A DNA stretch of 64,000 nucleotides from Zea mays (lineage: Eukaryota > Streptophyta > Magnoliopsida > Poales > Poaceae). Under the pieces are notes generated by a model. That model searched no databases, was not told the origin of the DNA, and saw only the letters and a program-made list of their open reading frames with translations. Below, piece after piece: positions 1-9,994 of this stretch. Both the position numbers and the translations under genes were made by a program. Position 1 is the first letter of the stretch; every line of letters starts with the position of its first letter. The stretch covers positions 172,762,923-172,826,922 of the forward strand of contig NC_050097.1 of the NCBI RefSeq assembly GCF_902167145.1. The letters are read 5' to 3'.

Positions 1-1697
1 GTCTGTTCTGATGATGCAGGTGGTGACCCCAAGGGCCCTCAGCTTGCGGAGGCCGAGGATGACTGCTTCGTATTCTGCTATATTATTTGTGCATCTGTCA
101 GATTCCAGAGTGAAGCTGAGGCGCGCTGCATATCTGTGCTTGACCCCGACGGGTGAGGTGATGACTGCAGCGGCGCCTGCCCCCGCATGGCACCATGCAC
201 CGTCGCAGTGGATCGTCCAAACCTTCTCTGCGGACGGGTCCGGCTGTGTTATTGGCCCAGTCCAGTCGACGACGAAGTCTGCCAGGACTTGTGACTTGAT
301 GGCTGTCCTGGGCTCGAAATTGATGTGGTAGCCGGAGAGTTCGGCCGCCCACTTGGCAATCCTCACGGATGCTTCTGGGTTTCTGAACAATTCGCCGAGT
401 CCCCTATCGGAGGTGACTCGGACCTTGAATGCTTCAAAATAATGGCGCAATTTGCACGAAGACATAACAACTGTGTAGGCAATCTTCTCCAGTTCTGTCA
501 TGTTACATTTGGACGGTGTCAGCACTTCTGAGACGTAATAAACTGGGCACTGCCTGATCACGCCTTCAACTGTCTGCTCCTGCACCAGTGCCGCGCTGAC
601 CGCATGCGGCGAAGCCGCAACATAGAGCAACAGGGGTAGCGAAGAGCCGGGGCTTGTAAGGACTGCCAACTCCGACAGGTACTGTTTTAAAGAGGCGAAG
701 GCCGCTGCCTGCTCTGGTCCCCAAGCGAAGTCTTTTGCGCCACGGAGAGTTTTGAGGAAAGGAAGACTTCGCTCAGCGGATCTGGAGATGAATCTGTTGA
801 GGGCGGCCAATCTGCCCGTCAGGCGCTGGACGTCTCTGGCGGACTGCGGAGGCGTCATGTTTATGATGGCCTGAATTTTGGTTGGGTTGGCCTCGATGCC
901 GCGGTGTGATACTAGGTAGCCCAATATTTTGCCTTGGCGAACACCAAAGACGCACTTTTCCGGGTTTAGGCGGAGTCGTGCGTCTTGCATGTTCGCGAAT
1001 GTCTCGGCGAGGTCAGCGAGATGGTCCTCCTTGCTCTTGCTGGCGACAATGATGTCGTCCACATATGTGAATATATTTCTGCCAACTTGCCCTTGGAGCA
1101 CTGTTTTGGTAAGCCTGGAGAAGGTGGACCCGGCGTTCTTGAGTCCCTCCGGCATTCTGATGAAGCAATATGTGCCGAAGGGTGTTATAAAGCTGGTGCT
1201 GGCCTTGTCTTCCTCCTTCATGTATATCTGGTGGTAACCGGAGAAGCAGTCGAGGAGTGACATGACTTCGCATCCGGCCGCGCTATCGACTATGTTGTCG
1301 ATCCGCGGCAACGGGAAGTTGTCCTTTGGGCAGGCCTTGTTGAGACTGGTGAAGTCGATGCACATTCGCCACTTGCCGCTCTTTTTCTGCACCATCACAA
1401 CGTTGGAGAGCCACGTGGGGTAAGCCACCGGCTCGATGAATTTGGCTTCCAGGAGGCGGTGCACCTCTGCCTTGGCGGCCTCTATCTTCTCGTCGGACAT
1501 TTTGCGAAGCCGCTGTTTTTCGATCTCACCGAAGGGTCGATTCCTAAGCTGTGCTCAATTATGGATCGGCTGACCCCGACCAGGTCAAGGGCTGACCAGG
1601 CGAAGACATCTTTGTTCTTGGACAGGCAGCAGAGGAGTTTCTCCTCTTCATGCGAAGTGAGGTCTTCGCTGATAGTGACTGTCTGCTTGGGTGTGGC
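1..1697 (-). pseudogene. Broken pol: reverse transcriptase, RNase H and second RNase H
   Basis: Downstream of the TAG the gag-protease frame continues with polymerase-like sequence to about 1525, then a one-base frameshift moves the reading to another frame, which stays open to the window edge. Recognisable parts: RT palm segments (KWRMCIDFTSLNKACPKD, LLDCFSGYHQIYMKEEDK), the catalytic FTYVDDIIVAS near 1043-1075, a first RNase H near 450-700 whose first catalytic Asp appears to be replaced (LLLYVAASPHA), and a second RNase H near 1-235 with IHCDGAW, then NNIAEYEAVI and a closing RTD. The degenerate first and intact second RNase H is typical of Tat elements. The integrase is off the window. 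Confidence 0.85.
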
Positions 1698-4115
1698 CTA
1701 GTCGAGGGGAACAGTCTTGGTGCCGTCGTTGCTCTGCAGTTGTGCCTTGTCGTGCTCTTTGTCGGTTGGGCTGATGGACGCTGGGACCTCGCGCTGGGCC
1801 GTGAGGCAGTGCACGTTTCTTTGTCCGGGGACGAAGTCCCGCTCTATGTTGCGCGCAGTCTGTTGATTGCCGTAGACCGCAATGGCGCCTAACGGACCTG
1901 GTATCTTCATGCATAGGTACAGTCCGTGAATGGCTGCCTCAAACTTATTGATGGAGCCCCGGCCCATGATGGCGTTGTACGGATATACCATATCCACAAT
2001 ATCAAAGGTCACTTGCTCACTTCGGGCATTGGGTGCTACACCGAAGGAGAGAGGCAGCTCTATTTTGCCGACAGGAAAAGTGCCCTTGCCGCCGAAGCCA
2101 TACAACGGGTTGTCCGAAGGCTTGAGCAGGCTGTGGCTTATGCCCATGCGGTCGAAGGCGTGGAGGAAAATGATGTCCGCCTGACTGCCATTGTCGACTA
2201 GGACTTTGTGCAGGTCCCAGCCTGCCACGCTGCAGTTGATAACCATGGCGTCGATGTGGGGGGCGCTGCGCAGGTCGACGTCTCGTGCGTCGAAGGTTAG
2301 CGGTACGTGGGAGCACTTTGTCTGCACGACTAGGCCAGTGATGGCGACGTGGTTGATGCTGTGGTAGTGGTCCCGCTTCTGCCGCTTTGTGTCGAAGTCG
2401 GTGCTGGACCCCCCAGTGATCATGTGAATGACTCCGCGATACGACTGATCGGCGAAGTCTTCCTGCTTTGGGGCGTGGGGGATGTTTTGATGTTGCTGGT
2501 GTGGTGGTGGGGGTGGGGGAGGTACGATTTGTACTTCCTGATGGTGTTGGTAAGCGTGGTGCGGTGGATGCGGGGCGGGGGCATGGATATATGGTGGAGG
2601 GGGTTGCTGGTAAGTGTGCGCGACAACTCTGGGGTTGTCGGCTGGCTGCGCCCGTGCCATCCTGTCTTTGGTGGCTTTCATCTCTCGGCAGTCTCTGGTT
2701 TGGTGGGCGCAGTCTTCGCCATGGAAGAGACAGTAGAATCGGCGCGGCGGCTGCGCACGCCCCCGACCCCTGCCGCGAGTTCTATTTTCGCGGCCCTGGG
2801 GGGGATATTCCTGGCGGCGAGGGGCGTCAGCAGCGGGGTGATGGTTGGCGATGTTGTGCACTTGCTGTTGATTGCGGCCGTCTCGACCGGAGTCTTGCTG
2901 CGGAGTCCTCGTCCACGTGCGGCTAGACTGTGGAGCATCTTTGGGCTTCCTTTGAGACTCAACCTTGCGCTGGTGGAGCTCTTCGGATTTGGCGTATTTT
3001 TCAAATAGCTGATATAATTCCTGGAGGTTCTTGGGGGGATCTCTGATGCAGTGGCTATAGAGGACGCCGGCGCGAAGGCCACTGATGGCGTAGTGGATGG
3101 CGATCTGGTCATCGACTGAGGGCAGCTGTGACTTGAGTGTTAGAAATTTGCGGTAATACTCCCGCAGAGTCTCCTTTTCCAGCTGCTTGCAGAGCGAGAG
3201 TTCGGCCAAGGCGTCGGTGTTTGGGCGGTACCCTTGGAAGTTGAGCAGGAACTTGTCCCGGAGGCTTCTCCAGGAATCAATGGACAGCGGAGGCAACCTG
3301 GTGAACCAGGTGAGAGCTGGGCCTTCGAGGGCGATGATGAAAGACTTGGCCATCGTGGCGTCGTCCCCTCTGGAAGATGCAACGGCGACCTGATAACTCA
3401 TTATGTATTGTGCTGGGTCAGTGCTGCCGTTGTACTTGGGATAGGTCCCTGCCCGGAAGTTGGCGGGCCAAGGCATCACTTGCAGATGTGGCGCCAGGGG
3501 ACTTTGCTCGTCGAGGTAGTTGACCCCTTGGAATGGCGCGGCGTGTGGGAAGCGCGGGTCTTCCAGTGGTGCGCGCTGTTGCAGGGGTGGCCCGTGCTGC
3601 AGGCCAAGGTGGCCTTCACGCATGTCTTCCAGTTGTGCGCGCTGTTGTAGGGGTGGCCCATGCTGCAGGCCGAGGTGGCCTTCGCGCTGCATCAGCGCGA
3701 TCTCCCGCTCGAGGTCCTGGGCCTTCTGCTCTTCGTCGCGTATCATTTGCCGCACCTTGGCTAGTGCGGACACGCGCTGACGCTTGGCCTCCAGTATCTC
3801 CTTTTGCCTCTGGAGATTGCGGTTCTTGAGGCGCAGGGCGCGTAGCTGTAGCTGTTCTTCCGCTGAGACGCCGAGGACTTCACCGTCCTCGGTGAGGTCC
3901 GCGCCCTCCGGTGGGGCGAAGCCTGTGGGAGGCTGTGATTGTCCTTCAGGGCCACAGGTGTGGAGAGTGTCGTCTTCGCAGGTGCGGAGAACGTCGTCTT
4001 CAGTAGCCTCTTGGTGGGTGGAGTGGGTGAGGGCGAGGGCCTTGCCCTTTTTTGCGGCAAGTAGTGCTGCCTTCGCAGCCTCGTCAGCCTTCGAGTTAGC
4101 TTTCTTGGGTGCCAT
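1698..4115 (-). CDS. Gag-protease polyprotein of the Tat-lineage element
   Basis: The likely start is the MAPKKANSK methionine at 4115; the frame is open further upstream but that part lies in the LTR and untranslated leader. In order, the protein has a basic, coiled-coil-rich N-terminus with a duplicated EGHLGLQHGPPLQQRA block, a retrotransposon gag core near residues 245-340 (LTWFTRLPP, RDKFLLNFQGYR), an Arg/Gly-rich stretch, a C-x2-H-G...H-x4-C zinc finger near residue 460, a Pro/His-rich linker, and a retropepsin-like domain with VDNGSQADIIF near residue 640. Gag packages the RNA; the protease would cut the polyprotein. It ends at a TAG at 1698. The same frame stays open and homologous beyond it, so this TAG looks like a premature stop, or less likely a readthrough stop, separating gag-protease from polymerase. 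Confidence 0.85.
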   Translation of the reverse strand: MAPKKANSKADEAAKAALLAAKKGKALALTHSTHQEATEDDVLRTCEDDTLHTCGPEGQSQPPTGFAPPEGADLTEDGEVLGVSAEEQLQLRALRLKNRNLQRQKEILEAKRQRVSALAKVRQMIRDEEQKAQDLEREIALMQREGHLGLQHGPPLQQRAQLEDMREGHLGLQHGPPLQQRAPLEDPRFPHAAPFQGVNYLDEQSPLAPHLQVMPWPANFRAGTYPKYNGSTDPAQYIMSYQVAVASSRGDDATMAKSFIIALEGPALTWFTRLPPLSIDSWRSLRDKFLLNFQGYRPNTDALAELSLCKQLEKETLREYYRKFLTLKSQLPSVDDQIAIHYAISGLRAGVLYSHCIRDPPKNLQELYQLFEKYAKSEELHQRKVESQRKPKDAPQSSRTWTRTPQQDSGRDGRNQQQVHNIANHHPAADAPRRQEYPPQGRENRTRGRGRGRAQPPRRFYCLFHGEDCAHQTRDCREMKATKDRMARAQPADNPRVVAHTYQQPPPPYIHAPAPHPPHHAYQHHQEVQIVPPPPPPPHQQHQNIPHAPKQEDFADQSYRGVIHMITGGSSTDFDTKRQKRDHYHSINHVAITGLVVQTKCSHVPLTFDARDVDLRSAPHIDAMVINCSVAGWDLHKVLVDNGSQADIIFLHAFDRMGISHSLLKPSDNPLYGFGGKGTFPVGKIELPLSFGVAPNARSEQVTFDIVDMVYPYNAIMGRGSINKFEAAIHGLYLCMKIPGPLGAIAVYGNQQTARNIERDFVPGQRNVHCLTAQREVPASISPTDKEHDKAQLQSNDGTKTVPLD

Positions 4116-4140
4116 CGCGGGTGGTTTTTTCGTAGCACGA

Positions 4141-4153
4141 ACGGTGGGCGCCA
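4141..4153 (-). other. Primer-binding site
   Basis: TGGCGCCCACCGT lies two bases after the LTR end on the minus strand. The TGG start fits pairing with a tRNA 3' CCA end; which tRNA is not determined here. Confidence 0.65.
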
Positions 4154-4155
4154 AA

Positions 4156-4633
4156 TGTTGGAACTTGCTCTCTGTTGCAAGGGGAGCCAACGGGGGTGAA
4201 TAGTGACGTTAATAGGGTTCTCGCGCAAGATGGCAATAGCTCTGTTAATCTAGCCTCTCAAGGGCACTGTGCGGGGGTATTTATAGGTATCTGAGTGCCC
4301 AGCGTCTTGTGTTAAGGACGCATGTGCCCTCAGACACCTAGGTTATCCCCAGAATATTCCCATAAAGCGGGGTTACAGACTGTAATTACAGGGATGCCTT
4401 TACAAATTAGGCCCGTAACACGCAGCGGCCACGCAAAGCCCGTTACAATGGGCCGGATCACACGTGGGTCTCCATGCTGGACGAGGCCGCACAGTGGGAT
4501 GACCTCGTCACAGGTCTTCGTCCGATGTCGTATGGGGCGAAGGGTGTCCCTGCCCGTTGTCTTGTCTCCGTTGGACCAACGACTACGACGACGGCCTCGA
4601 GCGAAGGGTGGCGTCTTCGCCTTCGCCCCAACA
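4156..4633 (-). repeat. 5' LTR of the Tat-lineage element
   Basis: The 478-base segment is bounded by TGTTGG and CCAACA, a perfect 6-base terminal inverted repeat of the TG...CA type. It contains a TATA box and is followed on the minus strand by a TGGCGCC primer-binding site. The partner LTR is outside the window. Confidence 0.85.
4278..4285 (-). promoter_or_regulatory. TATA box in the Tat-element LTR
   Basis: TATAAATA on the minus strand, about 120 bases before the LTR end, placed correctly to start the genomic transcript within the LTR. Confidence 0.6.
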
Positions 4634-4685
4634 CTCGACAATGCAAACACCGCATGCTGAACCCTAAAGTGTTGGGTAGATTGGT

Positions 4686-6563
4686 CTACTTGTCGGCGTA
4701 TCGCCGCTTGTGTCTCTTCTGGCCATGGTTACCGTTACCATTACCGCCACGAGGCCTTCTATTCTTTTTGGTGCTACATAAAAAGCAACAGAGACAATTT
4801 CAGTTACTCAAGGTTATTATGATTGGAACCAACATTCCACATTCAGATTATGAGAAACTAACCAGAAGGTCTTTACTACAAGCCTGCATATGACGAAGAC
4901 AGGCAGAGCTAGCAAGGCAGAAGCCTGTACATAAAGAACTATGTTTGTTAGATGACCGCTACTAAAAGTTGTGGTCCACTGCCGAATTAGTGTGGGGTGC
5001 TTACCAGGAACCAAACTAACTCCTTTGTTGCAAATGACTTGGGTACCCCATGCTGATGGAGGTAGTCCATGATGGTCGCCTGAGCCTACAAGGGAGAAGA
5101 ACATGTTGGAATCTTGTCACATCAGTTTTTTTAAAAACAAATGATAAATATCACATGGACTGGTAGAACTAACTAAACATACATAACAACCAACTAAAAG
5201 TATATCAAAATAAAAGTTAGATTCATTAGCTTAATGAAGCAGCTAAAAATAGAAGAGACCATACTATCAATAGAAGGGTTATCATTTCTAGACCCTTTGG
5301 TAAGCCATTATGCAGAAACATTTATACTGCTCCCACACTATAAATAGAAGGGTTATCATTTCTAGACCCTTTTGGTACGCCATTATGCAGAAACATTTAT
5401 ACTGCTCCCTTCAGGGAAAAAAGGGCAAAAACAATGGCATTTTTCATGGCAACCATAAGCAGCTTCGCATGCTACATCTAGAGGGTAAGTGGTAAGACTT
5501 GGGAGCAGATATGCACACGTCACACGAGTTGGATACCAGATCAAAGTGTGACTTTAGGCTACAGCTACTACCTACAGCCCATGGCACAATAGGACGTATT
5601 GGCATGCAACAGGGACTGCAGTGGAATTAGTAAGAACCACAAACCTGTCGATGGTATGTGGTTGCAGACGCAATAAATGACCCATACGCATGAACTGCTC
5701 TCTTAGTGTATGGCTTCAGAGTAGTTCTAACTTTCTCAACATGTGGCTTAGTGATCTCAGCAATTTGATCAATGTAAGGCTTAGAAAACTTCTTGGCTTC
5801 CTGGATCAACATAATCAAATAAATGAATATCAGCAACTGCATATGGATTGCTATAATCAACACATTGCAGCCCTCCAAGTAGTGAATGAAGAAGCTGTAT
5901 ATATTTTTGGAACAGAAAATTCAGCAATTACCTGGTAGTAGGGATGAGCAAACTCTTTAACTTTGACAACGTGAGGTGTCACAGCATCCCTTGATGACTC
6001 ATAAAACTTCACTGATCTTGTCGATACCTTTTGTACATAAGGTTCTGCATTTTTCTTGAGAACAACCAATTTCTCCTTAACAGGAATCCATTTCTTCAAT
6101 CATAGAAAGGACTATTGTCAGCCCAAGATAATACAAAAGAAATTACATGAACAGATGGGCATTACCATCTTAGCAGTCTTAATATGTGGTTCAACCCATT
6201 TCTTTGCATGTGCTGATTTTTCTGATGCCTGAAATATTAGATGGTAATATTTATTTGTAGGATACATTTTTGAAATTGGAAATTAAAGCAAGTAGTATGA
6301 AGAGGCACAAGCACCTTATGCAAAACATTCTGCACAACAGGTTTTCCATGATAATTCCAGTGACCTGAGACAACCTCCTACAAATGATGATGAATATAAC
6401 GATGAGAGAGCATGAGCATGGAAATTTCAGCGGTAAATATTTGTGGTCAGTGATGGGAAAGCATGAGAATGGAAATTGAAGTGATAAATGTTTGTGGTTC
6501 CGCTCTTACCATGTAACGAGCATAGTGTGTCACTAACCAAGGTGGTAACCATGCTCCATGAAC
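4686..6563 (-). pseudogene. C-terminal gene fragment of a plant coiled-coil/transmembrane protein
   Basis: Eight exons with GT-AG borders can be joined: 6563-6510, 6377-6315, 6228-6166, 6093-5932, 5800-5645, 5085-5005, 4924-4863 and 4773-4686. Together they give 242 codons in continuous phase and end at a TAG. The product matches, from memory, the C-terminal half of a plant family annotated in Arabidopsis as DNA repair ATPase-related (At2g24420 type): VHGAWLPPWL, EVVSGHWNYHGKP, repeated KPxxxKV-type units ([17 protein letters not shown]), a hydrophobic segment (ELVWFLASALLALPVFVI) likely to span a membrane, and a basic tail ending RRYADK. The N-terminal signal peptide and long coiled coil of that family are absent upstream. 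It is called a pseudogene because it is truncated, although every exon is open. Truncation at an intron suggests capture by Helitron 1; the enzymatic name of the family should not be taken literally. Confidence 0.8.
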
Positions 6564-8324
6564 CTGCGAAAGGAAATGAGAACATGTGGCGCCCTTATGG
6601 GCGCCCTATCTTCCTTATCGATAGCATAATAATTTGTCAGATCAACACCAATAAAGATACGAACATACTCCAATAATTTGTCACAATTAATGTTGAGCTC
6701 CTTGGCGAGCTGCCGCTGGCCCTTGGCGCGGATCCGGATGTAAAAATGACATCACCAGAATCAATTTAAATCATGGAAGAGAAGCGGCAATTTGAGATCC
6801 TGAAAGTTACATAAACCACACATACCCAAAAAAAAACAGCCGTAGTAAAATACTGCTAGAATTCAACACAAACACAGTATGTTACGGCGATCAAAGACAC
6901 ATTATGTAATACATCATATATAAACACAGTTTAGGAACACAAACACGTTGTAGGAACACAAACATATTGTAGGTTACAATACGATAATATAATACATATG
7001 GCGCGGACGCAGGTTCCACAACTGTCTCTAAAAGACAGCGTACATGCAGTTGTTAAACGGTGATTAGTACAACAACACAGAACTCTAACAGTTTGCAGCT
7101 CCATAGACTATACATGTACGGTGCAACAAGCATATGATCATTGTACACAAAAGCACACCAAGCTGCTTAGGCTTAAACATGAAGGGAGCGAAGCACGTTC
7201 ACGTCAACAAGCATAGAAATCGAGCGTGGCCTGCGCATAGCATCGATGGCGAACCATGATCTAGTAGTAACCTGAAACACAGTTGTGAGAAACATTCAGA
7301 ACACTTAATTTTTTTTGGAGTAAGCCATCAATACAAAAAAATCGTAGCAATAGAACACCGACAAGGCAAGATGAATTGAGAATAGAAGTGTAAAATGTGC
7401 AGATCTAGACTAAGTATGTAGCATAAGATCAAACCAGCATACCTTGTTAGGTCTGCTCTGGGCCAATCTATATCGAGCGTGTGTACATGAACATATATCA
7501 TATATCCTTCCGAAAGCAGCTGTACATAGCAACTTGGATACAAAAGCAGTAGACAACGATCATCCAAAAGAGCGAACAGCTACAACTGTGAGCCCAAAAG
7601 ACCTGTGCCCCTCTGTGACTAAGCATCTTTGGTAGGGCTGAAAAGGGGACAGAGTTACAATTAGATAGTCTAAGACATATCAGTCTAGGACAGGAATGGA
7701 AACAAAAATATTTTCTTGCCTAGGCGTTCATGGACAACCTAGAGGTACAAGTGAAAAGGTACCTAGGGGCAGCAGCGCTATCCGCGGCATCCTTGGAGGC
7801 AGTGGTTCCTCCATCTACGTCGGTGAACAACCTCTTTGTAACTGTCTTTGCAGGCGAAGACCTTGTCCTAGAATGAAAAGCTTGGTTAGCAACAATTTCA
7901 AAAGCTAATGTTCAATTTTGTCTTCTATCCAAAGTACTAATCTGACATATGAGGCTTTGTTTTAGAAACAACAACAACAGAACTGACGGCGACATTGATA
8001 CATGTGCAGATTTTGGCTCTGTGATTTTGTCCTGAGTCAAACTTTATCCTTTGGCAAGTATGCATAAATTCTAAGAACATATCTCACTAAAATCTGCACA
8101 TGTTTCAATTTTCAAATAATTCTGTGATATATTCTTTTCCATATTCACGCCTCCCTTTGTATTCGAAGTAAAGAATGATTAAGTTTTCTTTTGTTTGTTT
8201 CAATCTTCTGTGTTATTCATCTGTTTTGGTACCATTATCTGTGTATACTGTTCCTGGTATGTTTTTCTGTGATGGTTGTTGTTGGTGTTTAACATTCTCA
8301 AGAACAAACAAACCTATTTCACAG
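6564..8324. other. Non-coding stretch between two gene fragments
   Basis: The sequence is AT-rich with no convincing gene. It probably holds truncated intron sequence on both sides plus Helitron filler. Two short exon-like pieces are unassigned: a minus-strand open stretch near 6620-6745 containing KGQRQLAKELNI, and a plus-strand open stretch at about 7729-7884 containing LGAAALSAASLEAVVPPS. Neither was recognised. Confidence 0.5.
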
Positions 8325-9215
8325 GGTCAAGACGGTTTCATCTGCAAAAAAGGAGGGCATATGGTGAAGGATTGCCCTGATAAGCACAAGAGGAATGATC
8401 ATCAATCCACATTCTGTATAAGATGTGGAGAAACAGGTCATGATATGTTTGGATGTGCCAATGATTACCCACCAGATGATATCGAGGTAGCGCTTCTTTG
8501 CCTTGTTTAAGCTAATTTGTTAGCTTGCTGCCATAATGGGATTTTTGTTTGTTAGCTTGTTTTCCAGTCTCTGTTTCCCTCTAGTGTTGTGTGAAGAAAA
8601 ATGCATACACAGAAATTAAACATGAGCTATTTTTTATGCATTTTTTTGTGGGCTAGGTGACTAAGATTTAACTGTAGGATATATGTTTTGATTGATGTTT
8701 CTTTATATAATACCAGGTATATTTGATGTTGTGCTTCCCCTTCCATAACAGGATCCTTGAAACTTGCATATGTGTTTTTTTTGAATCCACAACATGTATT
8801 AATTACAGGATAAGATAAGTGCCCTCTATGTAGGACTTTAATTATTTGTGCAGTGCAATAGTGCCCTAGCTGCAAGGTTAGAGGCACAAAGCCATCTATG
8901 TTGTTCCGACTTCTTTGACAATTCTCTGGAACAAGTTAGCTGTTATAACTGTGCCCAATCTGGCCATTCTTGCCTGGTAAGTTTTAATGCTTATCGGCCA
9001 TCTAATTTCTACTGCTGTCATATGTTGCTTCTCACGGCAGACGATTTACATTGGAACTTCTATTACAGGGATGTGCTAAGCAACGCAGGGTAGCTAGTGC
9101 TGTCACAACCCCAACCTTATGCTTCAAATGTGGTGAGGAAGGTCACTTCGCACGCGGCTGCACGAAGAATGCCAAGGTTGTTGTTATAAGCACCCCACAA
9201 ATTACCTGGCAGTAA
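8325..9215 (+). pseudogene. Zinc-knuckle (CCHC) protein gene fragment
   Basis: Three exons with GT-AG borders, 8325-8486, 8854-8976 and 9069-9176 (or reading on to a TAA at 9213), join in phase. They encode CCHC knuckles of a plant nuclear zinc-knuckle family, from memory similar to At3g43590: a first knuckle lacking its first Cys (GFICKKGGHMVKDC), an intact CIRCGETGHDMFGC followed by the family signature NDYPPDD, a region where the next knuckle is lost (LAARLEAQSHLCC), CYNCAQSGHSCLGC spanning an intron, and CFKCGEEGHFARGC. Upstream exons and further knuckles are missing. The two damaged knuckles and the truncation argue for a captured, decaying fragment. It runs opposite to the Helitron genes and to the fragment on its left. 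Confidence 0.75.
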
Positions 9216-9994
9216 CAGTAGTCACCCGGTGCTAGGAAACACAGGTTCTCGTCGTCAATATTCGCCGCCGGCAACACCCATGTCCGGTTCAAAAGAAGCT
9301 AGCCGACAGCCAGCAACAACCATGTGTGATTTGTGTGTGCTAACAATATATTTTAGTTCCCACTCTCACAGCTTCCTCCATGTCATCTCTTTTCCTATGT
9401 TCAATCCAGTAAAATAAAACATCTTTGGTTGCAAGTTTTTTGTTATTTGAATTTGTTCAAGTTGAAATGAATAAGCCCATATGCTCGAACCATGCTAAGT
9501 GTTCCTGACATAATCTCTTATTGATGTCGGCTAAGCACTCCATAATGTCGACTTGCTGTCCTTCGCATACTAAAAAAAGGGGAAATATGGCAGAACTCAG
9601 ATCTGTTTACCTATCTATGAACATGTATGTTTGAACCTTGGTAAACTGTGTGGCAGACTCAGATGTATGTGAAATGTATGTGAACCTTGGTGTGCCTGGG
9701 AACCCCGAAAACTGTGTAGATCCGATAAACTATCAAAACTATGAAAACTGTGTCGACAGTGAACACTATGTAGATCTGATGGAGACTAAACCTAACTGAA
9801 GCTAACAGATACCTATACCCCATGAGAGCATGATCTTGAGGACTGCGTCGGTGATGCAATAAAAATGTTTCCTATTTGCATTTTTCTTTAAAATTGAGTA
9901 TATGCACACTAATCACTATCAGTTACATTTTTTTTGTTTGTACGAACCATGAAGGCATGTAATAAAGCTGTGTTGGAGTGCGACGAAGCGGAAC
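9216..9994. other. Spacer between zinc-knuckle fragment and RPA gene
   Basis: No gene recognised. The part nearest 9994 should hold the 3' untranslated region of the RPA gene. A short imperfectly repetitive stretch lies near 9660-9790 (recurring GTGTAGATC-, AACTATG- and TATGTGAA-type words). Confidence 0.5.

Larger units (their letters stand above)
1..4633 (-). mobile_element. Ty3/gypsy LTR retrotransposon, Tat lineage, 5' part only
   Basis: Reading on the minus strand from 4633, the order is LTR, primer-binding site, gag, protease, reverse transcriptase, a first RNase H and a second plant-type RNase H, where the window ends. The integrase and 3' LTR lie beyond the left edge. A second RNase H after the first is a known mark of the Tat/Ogre branch of non-chromovirus Ty3 elements; the family name in maize is not assigned. 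The coding region has one nonsense codon and one frameshift, so this copy is probably not autonomous. Its right boundary falls only about 50 bases beyond the stop codon of the gene fragment at 4686, so it probably inserted into the neighbouring Helitron. No target duplication can be tested because only one end is visible. Confidence 0.9.

Noticed and set aside
1698..1700. Programmed readthrough of the Tat-element TAG
   Set aside because: The codon context does not resemble the known viral readthrough consensus and a frameshift follows about 175 bases later, so simple mutation is likelier; left open in the feature text.
6620..6760. Minus-strand stretch with KGQRQLAKELNI as an upstream exon of the coiled-coil gene fragment
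   Set aside because: Does not match the sequence expected before VHGAWLPP in that family and has no suitable donor site.
4634..9994. Search for the 3' CTRR-T end and hairpin of Helitron 1
   Set aside because: Several CTAG words occur but none has a credible GC-rich hairpin 10-15 bases upstream; no 3' end is claimed.
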